Source: Aestuariirhabdus litorea (GTDB lineage Bacteria; Pseudomonadota; Gammaproteobacteria; Pseudomonadales; Aestuariirhabdaceae). From it: a stretch of DNA of 64,000 bases. The stretch spans positions 1,240,001-1,304,000 of the forward strand of contig NZ_QWEZ01000002.1 in assembly GCF_003864255.1 (NCBI RefSeq), read 5' to 3'. The notes beneath the pieces were generated by a model. It was not told the origin of the DNA. It made no database searches and saw only the letters and a program-made list of their open reading frames with translations. Below are positions 19,561 to 29,004 of this stretch, one piece after another (the stretch's first letter is position 1; every line of letters begins with the position of its first letter). Made by a program: the position numbers and the translations under genes.

Positions 19561-19854
19561 ATGAAAATTCGTCCGTTATACGACCGTGTGGTTGTACGTC
19601 GTCAGGAAGAGGAAACCACCACTGCAGGCGGTATCGTACTGCCCGGATCCGCTGCGGAGAAGCCGAATCGTGGTGAGGTTGTTGCCGTAGGTACAGGCGC
19701 TGTGCTGCAGAGCGGTGAGCTGCGTGCGCTGAGCGTCAAGGTGGGCGACAAGGTCGTATTTGGTCAGTACGCCGGCAGTAACACCGTTAAGGTGGACGGC
19801 GAAGAGCTGATCATCATGAACGAAAGTGAAATCTACGGTGTGCTTGAGTCCTAA
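19561..19854 (+). CDS. groES: Co-chaperonin GroES
   Basis: The 97-residue cytosolic heptameric lid of the GroEL chaperonin. It has [17 protein letters not shown], the mobile loop [29 protein letters not shown], and [20 protein letters not shown] near the C-terminus, all standard. The start at ATG 19561 has GGAGAAACATCA before it; the frame is open further upstream but the family begins here. It is the first gene of the groES-groEL operon, behind a heat-shock promoter. Confidence 0.98.
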   Translation: MKIRPLYDRVVVRRQEEETTTAGGIVLPGSAAEKPNRGEVVAVGTGAVLQSGELRALSVKVGDKVVFGQYAGSNTVKVDGEELIIMNESEIYGVLES

Positions 19855-19900
19855 GACGCTCCCGTACCCCTGCTTGCAACTGTAGCTAACTGAATTTTAA

Positions 19901-21553
<1,653 letters not shown>

Positions 21554-21591
21554 TAGCCCCCTAGCCTGACCGGCCTCGCCGGTCTTCGCTG

Positions 21592-21620
21592 AAAAACCCC
21601 GCACCCGTGCGGGGTTTTTT
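21592..21620 (+). terminator. Intrinsic terminator after groEL
   Basis: AAAAACCCCGCACCCGTGCGGGGTTTTTTT: a 7-bp GC stem with a 7-base T run. A smaller hairpin GACCGGCCTCGCCGGTC precedes it at 21568-21584. Confidence 0.92.
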
Positions 21621-21627
21621 TATGCCC

Positions 21628-21731
21628 AGGGATGGGCGGTAGATCGCGGGAGTCATGGACGACGGGAGCGATCACAGGGATGGGCGGTAGATCGCGGGAG
21701 TCATGGACGACGGGAGCGATCACAGGGATGG
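21628..21731. repeat. 48-bp tandem repeat, two full copies plus a partial third
   Basis: The unit AGGGATGGGCGGTAGATCGC... starts at 21628, again at 21676, and a truncated third at 21724 (AGGGATGG, then divergence). The two full copies appear identical. Each unit contains an inverted GATCGC...GCGATC pair around a 20-base loop. The position is just after the groEL terminator, in non-coding DNA. Confidence 0.9.
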
Positions 21732-21862
21732 CGGGCCGTTTTGCTCCTGTAAAAACGGAATTTCCCACGTTCCTGTGGGCCTGGAGCCGCAAGAGGTGAT
21801 CCGTTGGGCTACAGAGTGCGTAAAGCACGGTGGGGATGCTAACCACACAGGAGGCTGCCGTG

Positions 21863-22393
21863 ATGCGCACCATAACACTGATTCTGGGACTGATGCTTGT
21901 GCCCCTGGCCCATGCCCAGTGCCCCGCATGGCTGGACCACTCGTTGCGAAAACTCCATTCCCGGGACTACGTCAACCTGTGTCAGCTGGCCGCCGACAAA
22001 CCCCTGCTGATTGTCAATACCGCCAGCCGTTGTGGCTTCACCCCCCAGTTCAAGGGGCTGGAGGCCCTGCATAAGGAGTATGTCGGCAAAGGGCTGGTGG
22101 TCATTGGTTTTGCCAGCAATGATTTTCGCCAGGAAGCGAAGGATGAGGAGAAGGCTGCCACGGTCTGCTACGTCAATTACGGGGTCACCTTCACCATGAT
22201 CGCACCGGGCCCGGTGCGGGGTAGCCAGAGTAATCCTGTGTTCCGTGAGTTGGCCCGCCAGAGCCAGCCCCCTGAGTGGAATTTCAACAAATATCTGGTA
22301 GACCGAGAGGGTGTGGTGATACGCCATTTTGGCAGCCGTACCCGCCCCGACGACCCTCGCTTGCGCCGGGAGGTGGAGCGGCTGCTGTTTTAA
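21863..22393 (+). CDS. Periplasmic glutathione-peroxidase-family protein, Cys type
   Basis: A 176-residue thiol peroxidase of the glutathione peroxidase family with a signal peptide (MRTITLILGLMLVPLAHA), so predicted periplasmic. The peroxidatic residue is Cys57 in IVNTASRCGFTPQFKGLEAL (no selenocysteine). GVTFTM and the later WNFNKYLVDREG, which carries the Trp-Asn pair, are present. The usual FPCNQF segment reads FASNDF, so the classical catalytic Gln and the second Cys are replaced. Such variants occur in marine gammaproteobacteria; the reductant is unknown. The ATG follows AGGAGGCTGCCGTG; the GTG immediately before it is also possible. It is a single gene behind a tandem-repeat region. 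Confidence 0.87.
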   Translation: MRTITLILGLMLVPLAHAQCPAWLDHSLRKLHSRDYVNLCQLAADKPLLIVNTASRCGFTPQFKGLEALHKEYVGKGLVVIGFASNDFRQEAKDEEKAATVCYVNYGVTFTMIAPGPVRGSQSNPVFRELARQSQPPEWNFNKYLVDREGVVIRHFGSRTRPDDPRLRREVERLLF

Positions 22394-22411
22394 GCCGTCT
22401 CCCCCATACCG

Positions 22412-23305
22412 CTAGCCCATAAACTGCAGTACCTCTCGGGAGCTGGTGGTTGACGCTGGTGCCAGCACCCCCGGGTTGAGGGGGCGCGACAGAAACGACA
22501 GCAACTCCTCATCAAGACGGCCGATGGTCACACACTGGGAGAAATCGTGACCGCAGCCGGCCAGCAGGGTGAAGGTGGTGGGCGTGGTCAGCCCCCGCAC
22601 CGCGATGGCGCGACGGGTGGCGCTCACCCAGCGCTGTCCTCGCTCGATCCGATGGCGCCCCTGCTGGGCGTCAATTCGTTGTCCCTTGCGCAGGCTTTCA
22701 TCCCGCTGGTTGTCCAGCGCACCCACAAAAACCGCCGTCGGAATGCAGAGCCTGGCTTCCAGCAACCATTGGAGCGGCGGTTGGCGACGCCCCTGCCCTA
22801 GCCCCAGCGGAAAGTCCTGCTGGTGATCGGGGAAGGTGTAACAGCCCGCTGAGGCCAGCGCCAGGCGCCCCAACCGGTGGGGGTGGAGCAGGGCATAGCG
22901 GTGGGCAAACTGGGCACCACCGGAAAACCCGAAGAGGTCGAAGCGCAGGCTATTGATGCCGTAGATCAGGGCGGCATGCTCCAGCATGCGATGCAGGGCG
23001 AGGTCCGGGCGCAGGGGCTTAGAGCGGGAACCGAGGCCGAGGCGCTGGTAGCCGGGAAATTGGTGCTCTGAAAACAGGGGGCAAAGGATTACCCGCCCCA
23101 CACCGAGGGGACTGTCGGCGAGCAGGGCCAGGTGCTCGCGGGCGTTACGGGAGATACCGTGCACGCTGACCAGAAGGCCGGTATGAGGCTCCACCCGAGG
23201 GGGCAGGGAGATGTAGTAGTTGAACCCTTCCGGTGTCTGGTGCAGGTTCCAGCGAGCCGCAGCGGGGGCGGAGGGCAGCGGGGGAAAGCCAGTGGTTCGC
23301 TTCAT
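22412..23305 (-). CDS. Alpha/beta hydrolase, esterase/PHB-depolymerase-like
   Basis: A 297-residue predicted cytosolic hydrolase without a signal peptide. Motifs are LLVSVHGISRNAREHLALLA (oxyanion loop with HG), RFDLFGFSGGAQFAHRYALL (GxSGG nucleophile elbow, as in polyhydroxyalkanoate depolymerase-like esterases), VFVGALDNQRDE (acid region) and LLAGCGHDFSQC with the likely catalytic His. The start is ATG 23305, with AAGAGGAATACCCC upstream, overlapping the stop of the ABC transporter gene (ATGA). It is the last gene of a three-gene coupled operon with an exporter and a P-loop protein. Its substrate is unknown; it may process the exported compound or a precursor. Confidence 0.8.
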   Translation of the reverse strand: MKRTTGFPPLPSAPAAARWNLHQTPEGFNYYISLPPRVEPHTGLLVSVHGISRNAREHLALLADSPLGVGRVILCPLFSEHQFPGYQRLGLGSRSKPLRPDLALHRMLEHAALIYGINSLRFDLFGFSGGAQFAHRYALLHPHRLGRLALASAGCYTFPDHQQDFPLGLGQGRRQPPLQWLLEARLCIPTAVFVGALDNQRDESLRKGQRIDAQQGRHRIERGQRWVSATRRAIAVRGLTTPTTFTLLAGCGHDFSQCVTIGRLDEELLSFLSRPLNPGVLAPASTTSSREVLQFMG

Positions 23306-25029
23306 GGGGTATTCCTCTTGACGGTGGACAGGGGCACCGGCACAGGCCGGATCCCGGGTGGCGAGACGCTCATCAGGGCAGCGGGGGCGAGACCCTGATC
23401 GCAGCACAACTGCCCCTCCTGAAGACGCAGGTGGTGGCGGGCATAGCGTGCCATGGCGGGGTTGTGGGTGCTGAACACCAGGGTTCCACGGAACTTCCGC
23501 AGGGTATCGATCAACACCTCGCGAGCCACAGGGTCGAGATAGGCATCGGCTTCGTCCAGCAGCAGCACGCGCGGTTGGGCCAGCAGGGCCCGGGCCAGCA
23601 GCACACGGGCGATCTCACCGCTCGACAGCAGCGGCTGCTGGTCCGACAGGCGGGTGTCCAGCTGATGCGGCAAGCGGGCGATCAGGTCCTGCAGACGGCA
23701 CTGGCGAATGACCCGCTCCAGGGCCTTTGGTTCGAAGGGGTTGAGACCGTAGCAGAGGTTGTAACGCAGGCTGCCCCGCAGCAGGGGTAGCTCCGGGGAA
23801 ACCAGGATACAACCGCGGGCGCGTGCCTCGGCGGGCAGGCGGCTGAGGTCGACCCCGTCGAGCAGGACCCGCCCCTGGTCGGGTCTCAGTTGACCGGCGA
23901 TCAGCCGCAGCAGGGTCGATTTTCCGGCGCCGTTGGCCCCCAGCAGGCAGCAGGGCTCGCCCGGCAGCAGGCGCAGGTCAAGCGGTTGCAGCCGATCCCC
24001 GAACGCGACCCCCTGCAGTTCGATGACCCCCGCTCCGTCAGGCAGGGATGTAAGCGGGTGCCGATGGCTCTGGCGGGGGGCGCGCAGGCGCAGCAGTCTC
24101 TGCTGCTTCTCACGGGCGATGCGGTAGTTGTTCCAGTATTCGTAGACCCGCCCCATCTCCTGTAGGCCAGGGGCCAGCAGACCGGTCACCACCATGGCGG
24201 CCACCAGGCTACCCGGGGTGGCCAGTCCCGCCTCCAGCAGCCAGGCACCGGTCAGCAGGGTGCAGAGGCTGGCGAGCCCGGCGGTGGCTTCGGAGAGGGC
24301 GCGGAGTAATCCGGTGAGTCCGGCGCGGGACACCAGGGCGCCCTGCAACTGCCGGCTGTGGCGATTGAATCGACGCTGCTCCCGACGCTGCTGTCCAAAA
24401 CCGGTAACCACCTTGAGGTGGGTGACCCGGTCGTTGAGGTTGGCCGCCAGCCGCCCGCGCCGCTGGCGGGCGGTGCGGTTGCGAGCGCGGATGGCGGGAC
24501 CCATGGCCAGCGCGATGCCGGTAGCGAGTAGCGAGGCGGTGGCGACCGAGAGCGAGATGAGTGGCTGGATCCAGGCCAGTACCCCGAGTGCGATAAAAAT
24601 ACTGAGGCCAGACAGGGCCAGGCGGGCCAGCCCCAGGCTGATCCAGTTGCGCATGGCGCTGAGGTCACCGACGAAGCGCAGCATCAGGGCGCCGCGGCTG
24701 AACCCCTGCAGCCGCTCGCTACCGAGGCGGGTAAGGTGACGGAAAAGGCGCTGGCGCACCTGGTGCACATAACTCTGGCCGATCCGCTCGGCATCCAGGT
24801 GGCCGCGCCAGCGTAGCAGGGCGTTGCCCAGCAGAATCAGCCCCAGGGTGGCGACCAGACCGGCCCCGGAGGGCCCCGGTGATTCGCTGGTGGCTCCGAT
24901 CCACTGGTCAAATCCCTGCTTGACCAGCAGCGCGGTGGCGATGGCGAGCAGTGCCTGCAGCAACCCGTTACCCAACAGGGCGGCAAAGTACCATCGGCGG
25001 TGGCCGCTGAGCAGTGGTGGAAGTTTCAT
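23302..25029 (-). CDS. ABC exporter half-transporter, atypical nucleotide-binding domain
   Basis: A 575-residue fused transmembrane/ATPase protein. It has about six hydrophobic helices in residues 10-310 and a nucleotide-binding domain at about 345-560. Walker A is LLGANGAGKSTLLRL, Walker B RVLLLDEADAYLD, and the H-loop VFSTHNPAMARYA. Two positions are unusual: the signature reads LLSSGEIARVLLARAL instead of LSGGQ, and the Q-loop region reads ILVSPELPLLRGS, with Glu or Pro where Gln is expected. It resembles CydC/CydD- or lipid-exporter-type proteins in layout. It must work as a homodimer or with an unlinked partner, as no second half is adjacent. It starts 3 bp after the P-loop gene and overlaps the hydrolase gene by 3 bp. 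Confidence 0.86.
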   Translation of the reverse strand: MKLPPLLSGHRRWYFAALLGNGLLQALLAIATALLVKQGFDQWIGATSESPGPSGAGLVATLGLILLGNALLRWRGHLDAERIGQSYVHQVRQRLFRHLTRLGSERLQGFSRGALMLRFVGDLSAMRNWISLGLARLALSGLSIFIALGVLAWIQPLISLSVATASLLATGIALAMGPAIRARNRTARQRRGRLAANLNDRVTHLKVVTGFGQQRREQRRFNRHSRQLQGALVSRAGLTGLLRALSEATAGLASLCTLLTGAWLLEAGLATPGSLVAAMVVTGLLAPGLQEMGRVYEYWNNYRIAREKQQRLLRLRAPRQSHRHPLTSLPDGAGVIELQGVAFGDRLQPLDLRLLPGEPCCLLGANGAGKSTLLRLIAGQLRPDQGRVLLDGVDLSRLPAEARARGCILVSPELPLLRGSLRYNLCYGLNPFEPKALERVIRQCRLQDLIARLPHQLDTRLSDQQPLLSSGEIARVLLARALLAQPRVLLLDEADAYLDPVAREVLIDTLRKFRGTLVFSTHNPAMARYARHHLRLQEGQLCCDQGLAPAALMSVSPPGIRPVPVPLSTVKRNTP

Positions 25030-25032
25030 CCC

Positions 25033-26136
25033 TCAGCCCCAGGCCGGCTGGTGGAGAGGCAGCGAGGGGTGGTGCGGTATCCCGTGCCCCCCAGCCAGCT
25101 GGTCGGAGGTCGCCACGGGAATCTCCAGCAGCTCGCGCGCTTCCTGGGTGGCCAGGGGGGAGGCGGTCATGGCACCGCTGACTGCCAGTGGCTCCAGCCC
25201 CTTGCTCTGCAAGAGCTGTACCCCCGCGAGGGCTCCCATGGCGTCGCTGGCAGCGAACAGCAGGCCGTCGATCGTGCTGTGAAAGAGCGGTGACTCGATG
25301 AGGGCGGAGGTCTCCTGCTGCAGCAGGCCATCGGCCACCTCCACTACAATTACCTCCATACCCTCAGCGCTGAGGTAGGCGACCGACTGCTGCAGGAGCT
25401 GCTCGATCCGTTGCGGCGGGAGACCGTAGGTGGAGGGCTCACCGAGATCGGTAAAGTCGATCATGCGGTCGGCCCCGGCATCGGTCATCACCCAGCGGTC
25501 GCAGCCGGCGCCGGTACCGGTCACCTTGGCGGCCCCCACCCGCAGCCCCTGCTGCTTGAAACCGCGGATCAGCATGGCCGCCGTGGTGGTTTTGCCGGCA
25601 TTCATCATGGTGCCCAGCACCGCATACACCGGCGGGCGCCGGGCAGCATCGGCTGGCTCGGCCAGGCGGTAACGCTGCAGATTGAGGCGCTCTCCCTGGG
25701 CGTCCGCCAGCAGCCCGATGGGGGCAATGCGGGTGGGTTGTTTCATCGAACGGTGGCGCAGTCGGCAGTGGGCGGCCACACCCCCAGCGGCGACCATGTC
25801 GCAGGGGCCCAGGGTGGTCGGCACGACGGCCTCGAACTGGTCGGGGGCATAACGGGCGCCGTAGCAGAGCAGCACCTCATCGCCCAGGTGGAGGTGGGCT
25901 CGGCGACCGCAACCCAGCTCGATTCGGGTGTGCTGGCCAATGCGCTCGATGCGAGCCAGCACCAGATCACCCCAGGCGGGCTCAAGCGCGCCCTCCAGAA
26001 GGTAACGGGCATCCTTCAGGCGCAGGTGGCGAGTGCTGTAGGCGGCTTTGACGCGCTGCAACCGCTGTTGGGTGAGGGGGATGGCATGGACGGTGCCCTG
26101 GTCGGGCCCTTTGGTGGGCAGTGGAATAATACTCAT
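25033..26136 (-). CDS. SIMIBI-type P-loop NTPase (MobB/BioD-like, possibly DUF1611-related)
   Basis: A 367-residue soluble protein. Residues 1-165 are a mixed domain of unknown function (ARIERIGQHTRIELGCGRRA, CDMVAAGGVAAHC). Residues 170-345 hold a P-loop domain: VLGTMMNAGKTTTAAMLIRG has the G-T-x(5)-G-K-T spacing seen in BioD- and MobB-like proteins (G175 to T183). It is followed by RVGAAKVTGTGAGCDRWVMT, DFTDLGEPSTYGLP, VVEVADGLLQQET and LLFAASDAMGALAG. The Lys/Thr and Asp pattern suggests Mg-nucleotide binding. Neither reaction nor substrate is known to me. It is the first gene of a tight operon with an ABC exporter and a hydrolase. The ATG follows AAAAGGAGAACGACC. Confidence 0.72.
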   Translation of the reverse strand: MSIIPLPTKGPDQGTVHAIPLTQQRLQRVKAAYSTRHLRLKDARYLLEGALEPAWGDLVLARIERIGQHTRIELGCGRRAHLHLGDEVLLCYGARYAPDQFEAVVPTTLGPCDMVAAGGVAAHCRLRHRSMKQPTRIAPIGLLADAQGERLNLQRYRLAEPADAARRPPVYAVLGTMMNAGKTTTAAMLIRGFKQQGLRVGAAKVTGTGAGCDRWVMTDAGADRMIDFTDLGEPSTYGLPPQRIEQLLQQSVAYLSAEGMEVIVVEVADGLLQQETSALIESPLFHSTIDGLLFAASDAMGALAGVQLLQSKGLEPLAVSGAMTASPLATQEARELLEIPVATSDQLAGGHGIPHHPSLPLHQPAWG

Positions 26137-26319
26137 GGTCGTTCTCCTTTTGGCGCTGGGGGTGGGGTACAGCCGCTAACTCGACCCTTTGGGTATGGTG
26201 CGCTAACCCGGCCACCCTCACCACGGGCCTAGGGCTTGCGAATTGATCGGTATCTGGTCCGGCCTGCGGTCAGACTTTAGTCCGTTTCCACATCGGACTT
26301 TGGCGTCTAGGATGAGGTG

Positions 26320-27795
26320 ATGAGCCAATCAATGACCGAAGCCGCGGTGACGGCGGTAACCCCCTTGAGCCGGCGCTGGTACCGCCTCAGCCTGCTCTCC
26401 CAGTTTGTGATGATGGGGGCGGTGGTGCTGCTGGTCGGCATGCTGCTGATCGGGATCTGGGTGGGTGAGCAGATCGAAAAGGGGGTGGTCAACAATTCGG
26501 CGGCCTCGACGGCGCTCTTTATGCGCAGCTTTATCGAGCCGGTGGTGCAGGAGCTGGGGGAGCAGGATTCCCTTAACCCCGCATCGATAGAGCAGCTCTC
26601 CGAACTCCTTAATAGAGCAGAGCTCAGCAACCGGGTGGTCTCCTTCAAGATCTGGAAAGAGGGTGGGCTGGTCACCTACAGCTCACGACGGGAGGTCATC
26701 GGGCGGCGCTTCCCCGAAACCGAAAACCTGCGTAAGGCCTGGGCGGGGGTGGTGACGGCGGAGTTTGACGCCCTCGAGGATGAGGAGGATGCCCTTGAAC
26801 GCGCCTCAGGCATCACCCTGTTGGAGATGTACAGCCCCATTCGCGAGAGTCGCACCGGACGCATCATTGCGGTGGCCGAGTTTTATGAGACCGCCGAAAC
26901 CCTGCGCAACGACCTCTTCTGGTCGGAGCTTACCAGCTGGTTGGTGGTGGGAGCCGTTACCCTGCTGATGTTCGGCGCCCTCTACGGCATCGTACTGCGG
27001 GGGCATCGTACCATCCTCAGCCAGCGTCGGGCGCTGGAGCGGCAAGTGACCGACCTTTCACGCGTGCTGAAGCTCAACGAGGAGCTGCACCAGCGGGTGC
27101 AGCGGGCGTCGCAACGCACCGTCGAGATCAACGAGCGCTACCTGCGGCGAATCAGCGCCGATCTGCACGACGGTCCGGCACAGCTGATGTCCTTCGCGCT
27201 GTTGCGGATCGACAGCCTGCGTCGCCAGCTCCCTGCCGAGATCGGCGCCAGTGGCCAGGAGGATATCGATATGCTCGGCTCCTCCCTGGCCGAGGCCTTG
27301 GAAGATGTGCGGGCCATCTGCGCCGGCCTCACCCTGCCGGAGCTCGATACCCTCTCACCCCGAGACCTGGTGAAGCGGGTGGCCAGCGCCCACGAGCGGC
27401 GCACCAATACCCGGGTGGAGGTCAGCTTTGATGGTGCCCCCGAGCGCCTTGGCCTGCCCTTCAAGATCGGGGTCTACCGCTTTATCCAGGAGACCCTCAG
27501 CAACGCCTTCCGTTACGCCGAGGGCAAGGAGCAGCGGGTCCATATGTGCTGGAAGGATGAGCTGCTGGAGGTAGAGGTGTCGGACCGGGGACCGGGCTTC
27601 AGTCCCGATATGCGCCCCGAGTCGGGCCACGGGCTGGGGTTGCCCGGGTTGCAGGAGCGCATTGAGAGCCTGGGAGGTGATATGCGCATCTACTCCCGCA
27701 TCGACAGCGGCACCCGGGTGGTGATGCGCTGTGATCTGTCCACCCGAGAAGGAGGAGTGCATCGTGAATCCGATTCGTCTGGCACTGGCCGATGA
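26320..27795 (+). CDS. NarX/DegS-type sensor histidine kinase (HisKA_3)
   Basis: A 491-residue inner-membrane kinase. It has a transmembrane helix at about residues 26-50, a periplasmic sensor region of about 150 residues (with VVSFKIWKEGGLVTYSSRRE and ITLLEMYSPIRESRTGRIIA), a second helix (WLVVGAVTLLMFGALYGIVL) and a coiled coil. The HisKA_3 phosphoacceptor is in ISADLHDGPAQLMSFALLRI, and the ATPase has SDRGPGFSPD and GHGLGLPGLQERI. The start was chosen at ATG 26320 with AGGAT 7 bases upstream; a GTG is directly before it. It overlaps the regulator gene by 32 bp, so the pair is coupled. It is divergent from the P-loop/ABC/hydrolase operon, which it may control. The stimulus is unknown. Confidence 0.92.
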   Translation: MSQSMTEAAVTAVTPLSRRWYRLSLLSQFVMMGAVVLLVGMLLIGIWVGEQIEKGVVNNSAASTALFMRSFIEPVVQELGEQDSLNPASIEQLSELLNRAELSNRVVSFKIWKEGGLVTYSSRREVIGRRFPETENLRKAWAGVVTAEFDALEDEEDALERASGITLLEMYSPIRESRTGRIIAVAEFYETAETLRNDLFWSELTSWLVVGAVTLLMFGALYGIVLRGHRTILSQRRALERQVTDLSRVLKLNEELHQRVQRASQRTVEINERYLRRISADLHDGPAQLMSFALLRIDSLRRQLPAEIGASGQEDIDMLGSSLAEALEDVRAICAGLTLPELDTLSPRDLVKRVASAHERRTNTRVEVSFDGAPERLGLPFKIGVYRFIQETLSNAFRYAEGKEQRVHMCWKDELLEVEVSDRGPGFSPDMRPESGHGLGLPGLQERIESLGGDMRIYSRIDSGTRVVMRCDLSTREGGVHRESDSSGTGR

Positions 27796-28414
27796 TCATC
27801 CGCTCTATCGGGAGGGGGTCGCGAAGACGATCGCCGACCAGGCCGATTTCGATGTGGTGGGCCAGGGTACAACCGCCGAGGAGGCGGTGCAGCTGGCGCA
27901 GCAGCTGTTACCGGACCTGATGCTGCTGGATATCAGCATGCCCGGCAGCGGAATCGAGGCCGCCCGCCAGATAGCCGCTTCCTGTCCGGTGGTGAAGATC
28001 GTGATGCTGACGGTGTCGGAGCAGGACGACGATGTGATGGCCGCGCTCAAGGCGGGCGCCCGCGGTTATGTGCTCAAGGGTATCGGTGGCGCCGAGCTGG
28101 TGGAAGTGCTGCGCAAAGTGCACAGCGGTGACTCCTATGTCTCGCCCTCGCTGGCGGCGCGCCTGCTGTCGGAGATGAATGCCGGAGCTGATCAGGCTCC
28201 GGGTCGCGACCCCTTGTCGGAACTAACCGCTCGTGAGGAGCAGATTTTGCGGCTGGTTGCACAGGGGCTCAGCAACAAGGAGGTTGGCCTGCAGCTGGAG
28301 CTGCAGGAGAAAACCGTCAAGCACTACATGACCAACATCCTGCAAAAACTGCAGGTGCGCAACCGGGTGGAGGCGACCCTGATCGTACATGAGCACCTAT
28401 CACACAATAACTAG
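27764..28414 (+). CDS. NarL/FixJ-family (LuxR-type) response regulator
   Basis: A 216-residue DNA-binding regulator. The receiver domain has LALADDHPLYREGV with the acidic pair, phosphoacceptor Asp in DLMLLDISMPGSG, and the Lys in ARGYVLKGIGG. A LuxR helix-turn-helix follows at about 150-210: LSELTAREEQILRLVAQGLS and VKHYMTNILQKLQVRNRVEA. The start is GTG 27764, preceded by GGAGGAG at a 6-base spacing. It is the cognate partner of the kinase whose 3' end it overlaps. Likely targets are promoters near by, including the divergent operon at 26136, but no binding site could be picked out. Confidence 0.93.
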   Translation: MNPIRLALADDHPLYREGVAKTIADQADFDVVGQGTTAEEAVQLAQQLLPDLMLLDISMPGSGIEAARQIAASCPVVKIVMLTVSEQDDDVMAALKAGARGYVLKGIGGAELVEVLRKVHSGDSYVSPSLAARLLSEMNAGADQAPGRDPLSELTAREEQILRLVAQGLSNKEVGLQLELQEKTVKHYMTNILQKLQVRNRVEATLIVHEHLSHNN

Positions 28415-28433
28415 AGTGCTGGCGCGGCGGTAG

Positions 28434-28871
28434 TTACCCCGGGGCGCAGAGAGGTTCCAGTGCTGCACGCAGGGTGGCGGGAATCGGAACCGGGGTTTCA
28501 CGGGCGCGATCGACAAACACATGCACAAACTGTCCGCAGGCCAGGAGCGCTTCCTCGCCCTGGGCAAACACCCCCAGGGAGTATGTGACCGAGCTGTTGC
28601 CCAGTTTGGTGACCCTCAAACCGATCTCCAGCACCTGGGGATAGGCGGCCGAGCGGAAGTAGTCGCAGCCGGAGCTGACCACGTAAGCGATCACCGGGCC
28701 ACTATGAATGTCCAGCCCCCCCGCATCGATCAGGTAGCGGTTCACCACCGTGTCGAAGTAGGCGTAGTAGGTAACGTTGTTGATGTGACCGTAGAGATCG
28801 TTATCCATCCAGCGGGTATTGAGGGTCTGGAAGTGGGGAAAATCCTCATGGCTGGGACGATCGCTTTTCAT
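28434..28871 (-). CDS. Acyl-CoA thioesterase (4HBT hotdog family)
   Basis: A 145-residue hotdog-fold protein of the 4-hydroxybenzoyl-CoA thioesterase type. NTRWMDNDLYGHINNVTYYA contains the catalytic Asp and the GHxNN substrate loop, followed by FDTVVNRYLI and ALLACGQFVHVFVDRA. It hydrolyses acyl-CoA thioesters in the cytosol; chain specificity cannot be read from the sequence. The start is ATG 28871, with AAGGAGCAACCC just upstream; the frame is open beyond it but lacks family residues. It lies 130 bp downstream of a thiolase gene on the same strand, suggesting co-expression in short-chain acyl-CoA metabolism. Confidence 0.91.
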   Translation of the reverse strand: MKSDRPSHEDFPHFQTLNTRWMDNDLYGHINNVTYYAYFDTVVNRYLIDAGGLDIHSGPVIAYVVSSGCDYFRSAAYPQVLEIGLRVTKLGNSSVTYSLGVFAQGEEALLACGQFVHVFVDRARETPVPIPATLRAALEPLCAPG

Positions 28872-29004
28872 GGGTTGCTCCTTGTTTAATAGATGGCGCG
28901 GTAGATCGCCAGGGCGTCTGCGACGATGACCACTTCGCTGCAGTGGCTGCTGGGGGAGATCAGGGCGCTGCTGGGCAGCAGCGCCACCTAGCTCGGGCGT
29001 CGGG

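Noticed and set aside
21628..21731. CRISPR array
   Set aside because: The repeats are directly adjacent with no unique spacers and only two full copies; there are no cas genes.
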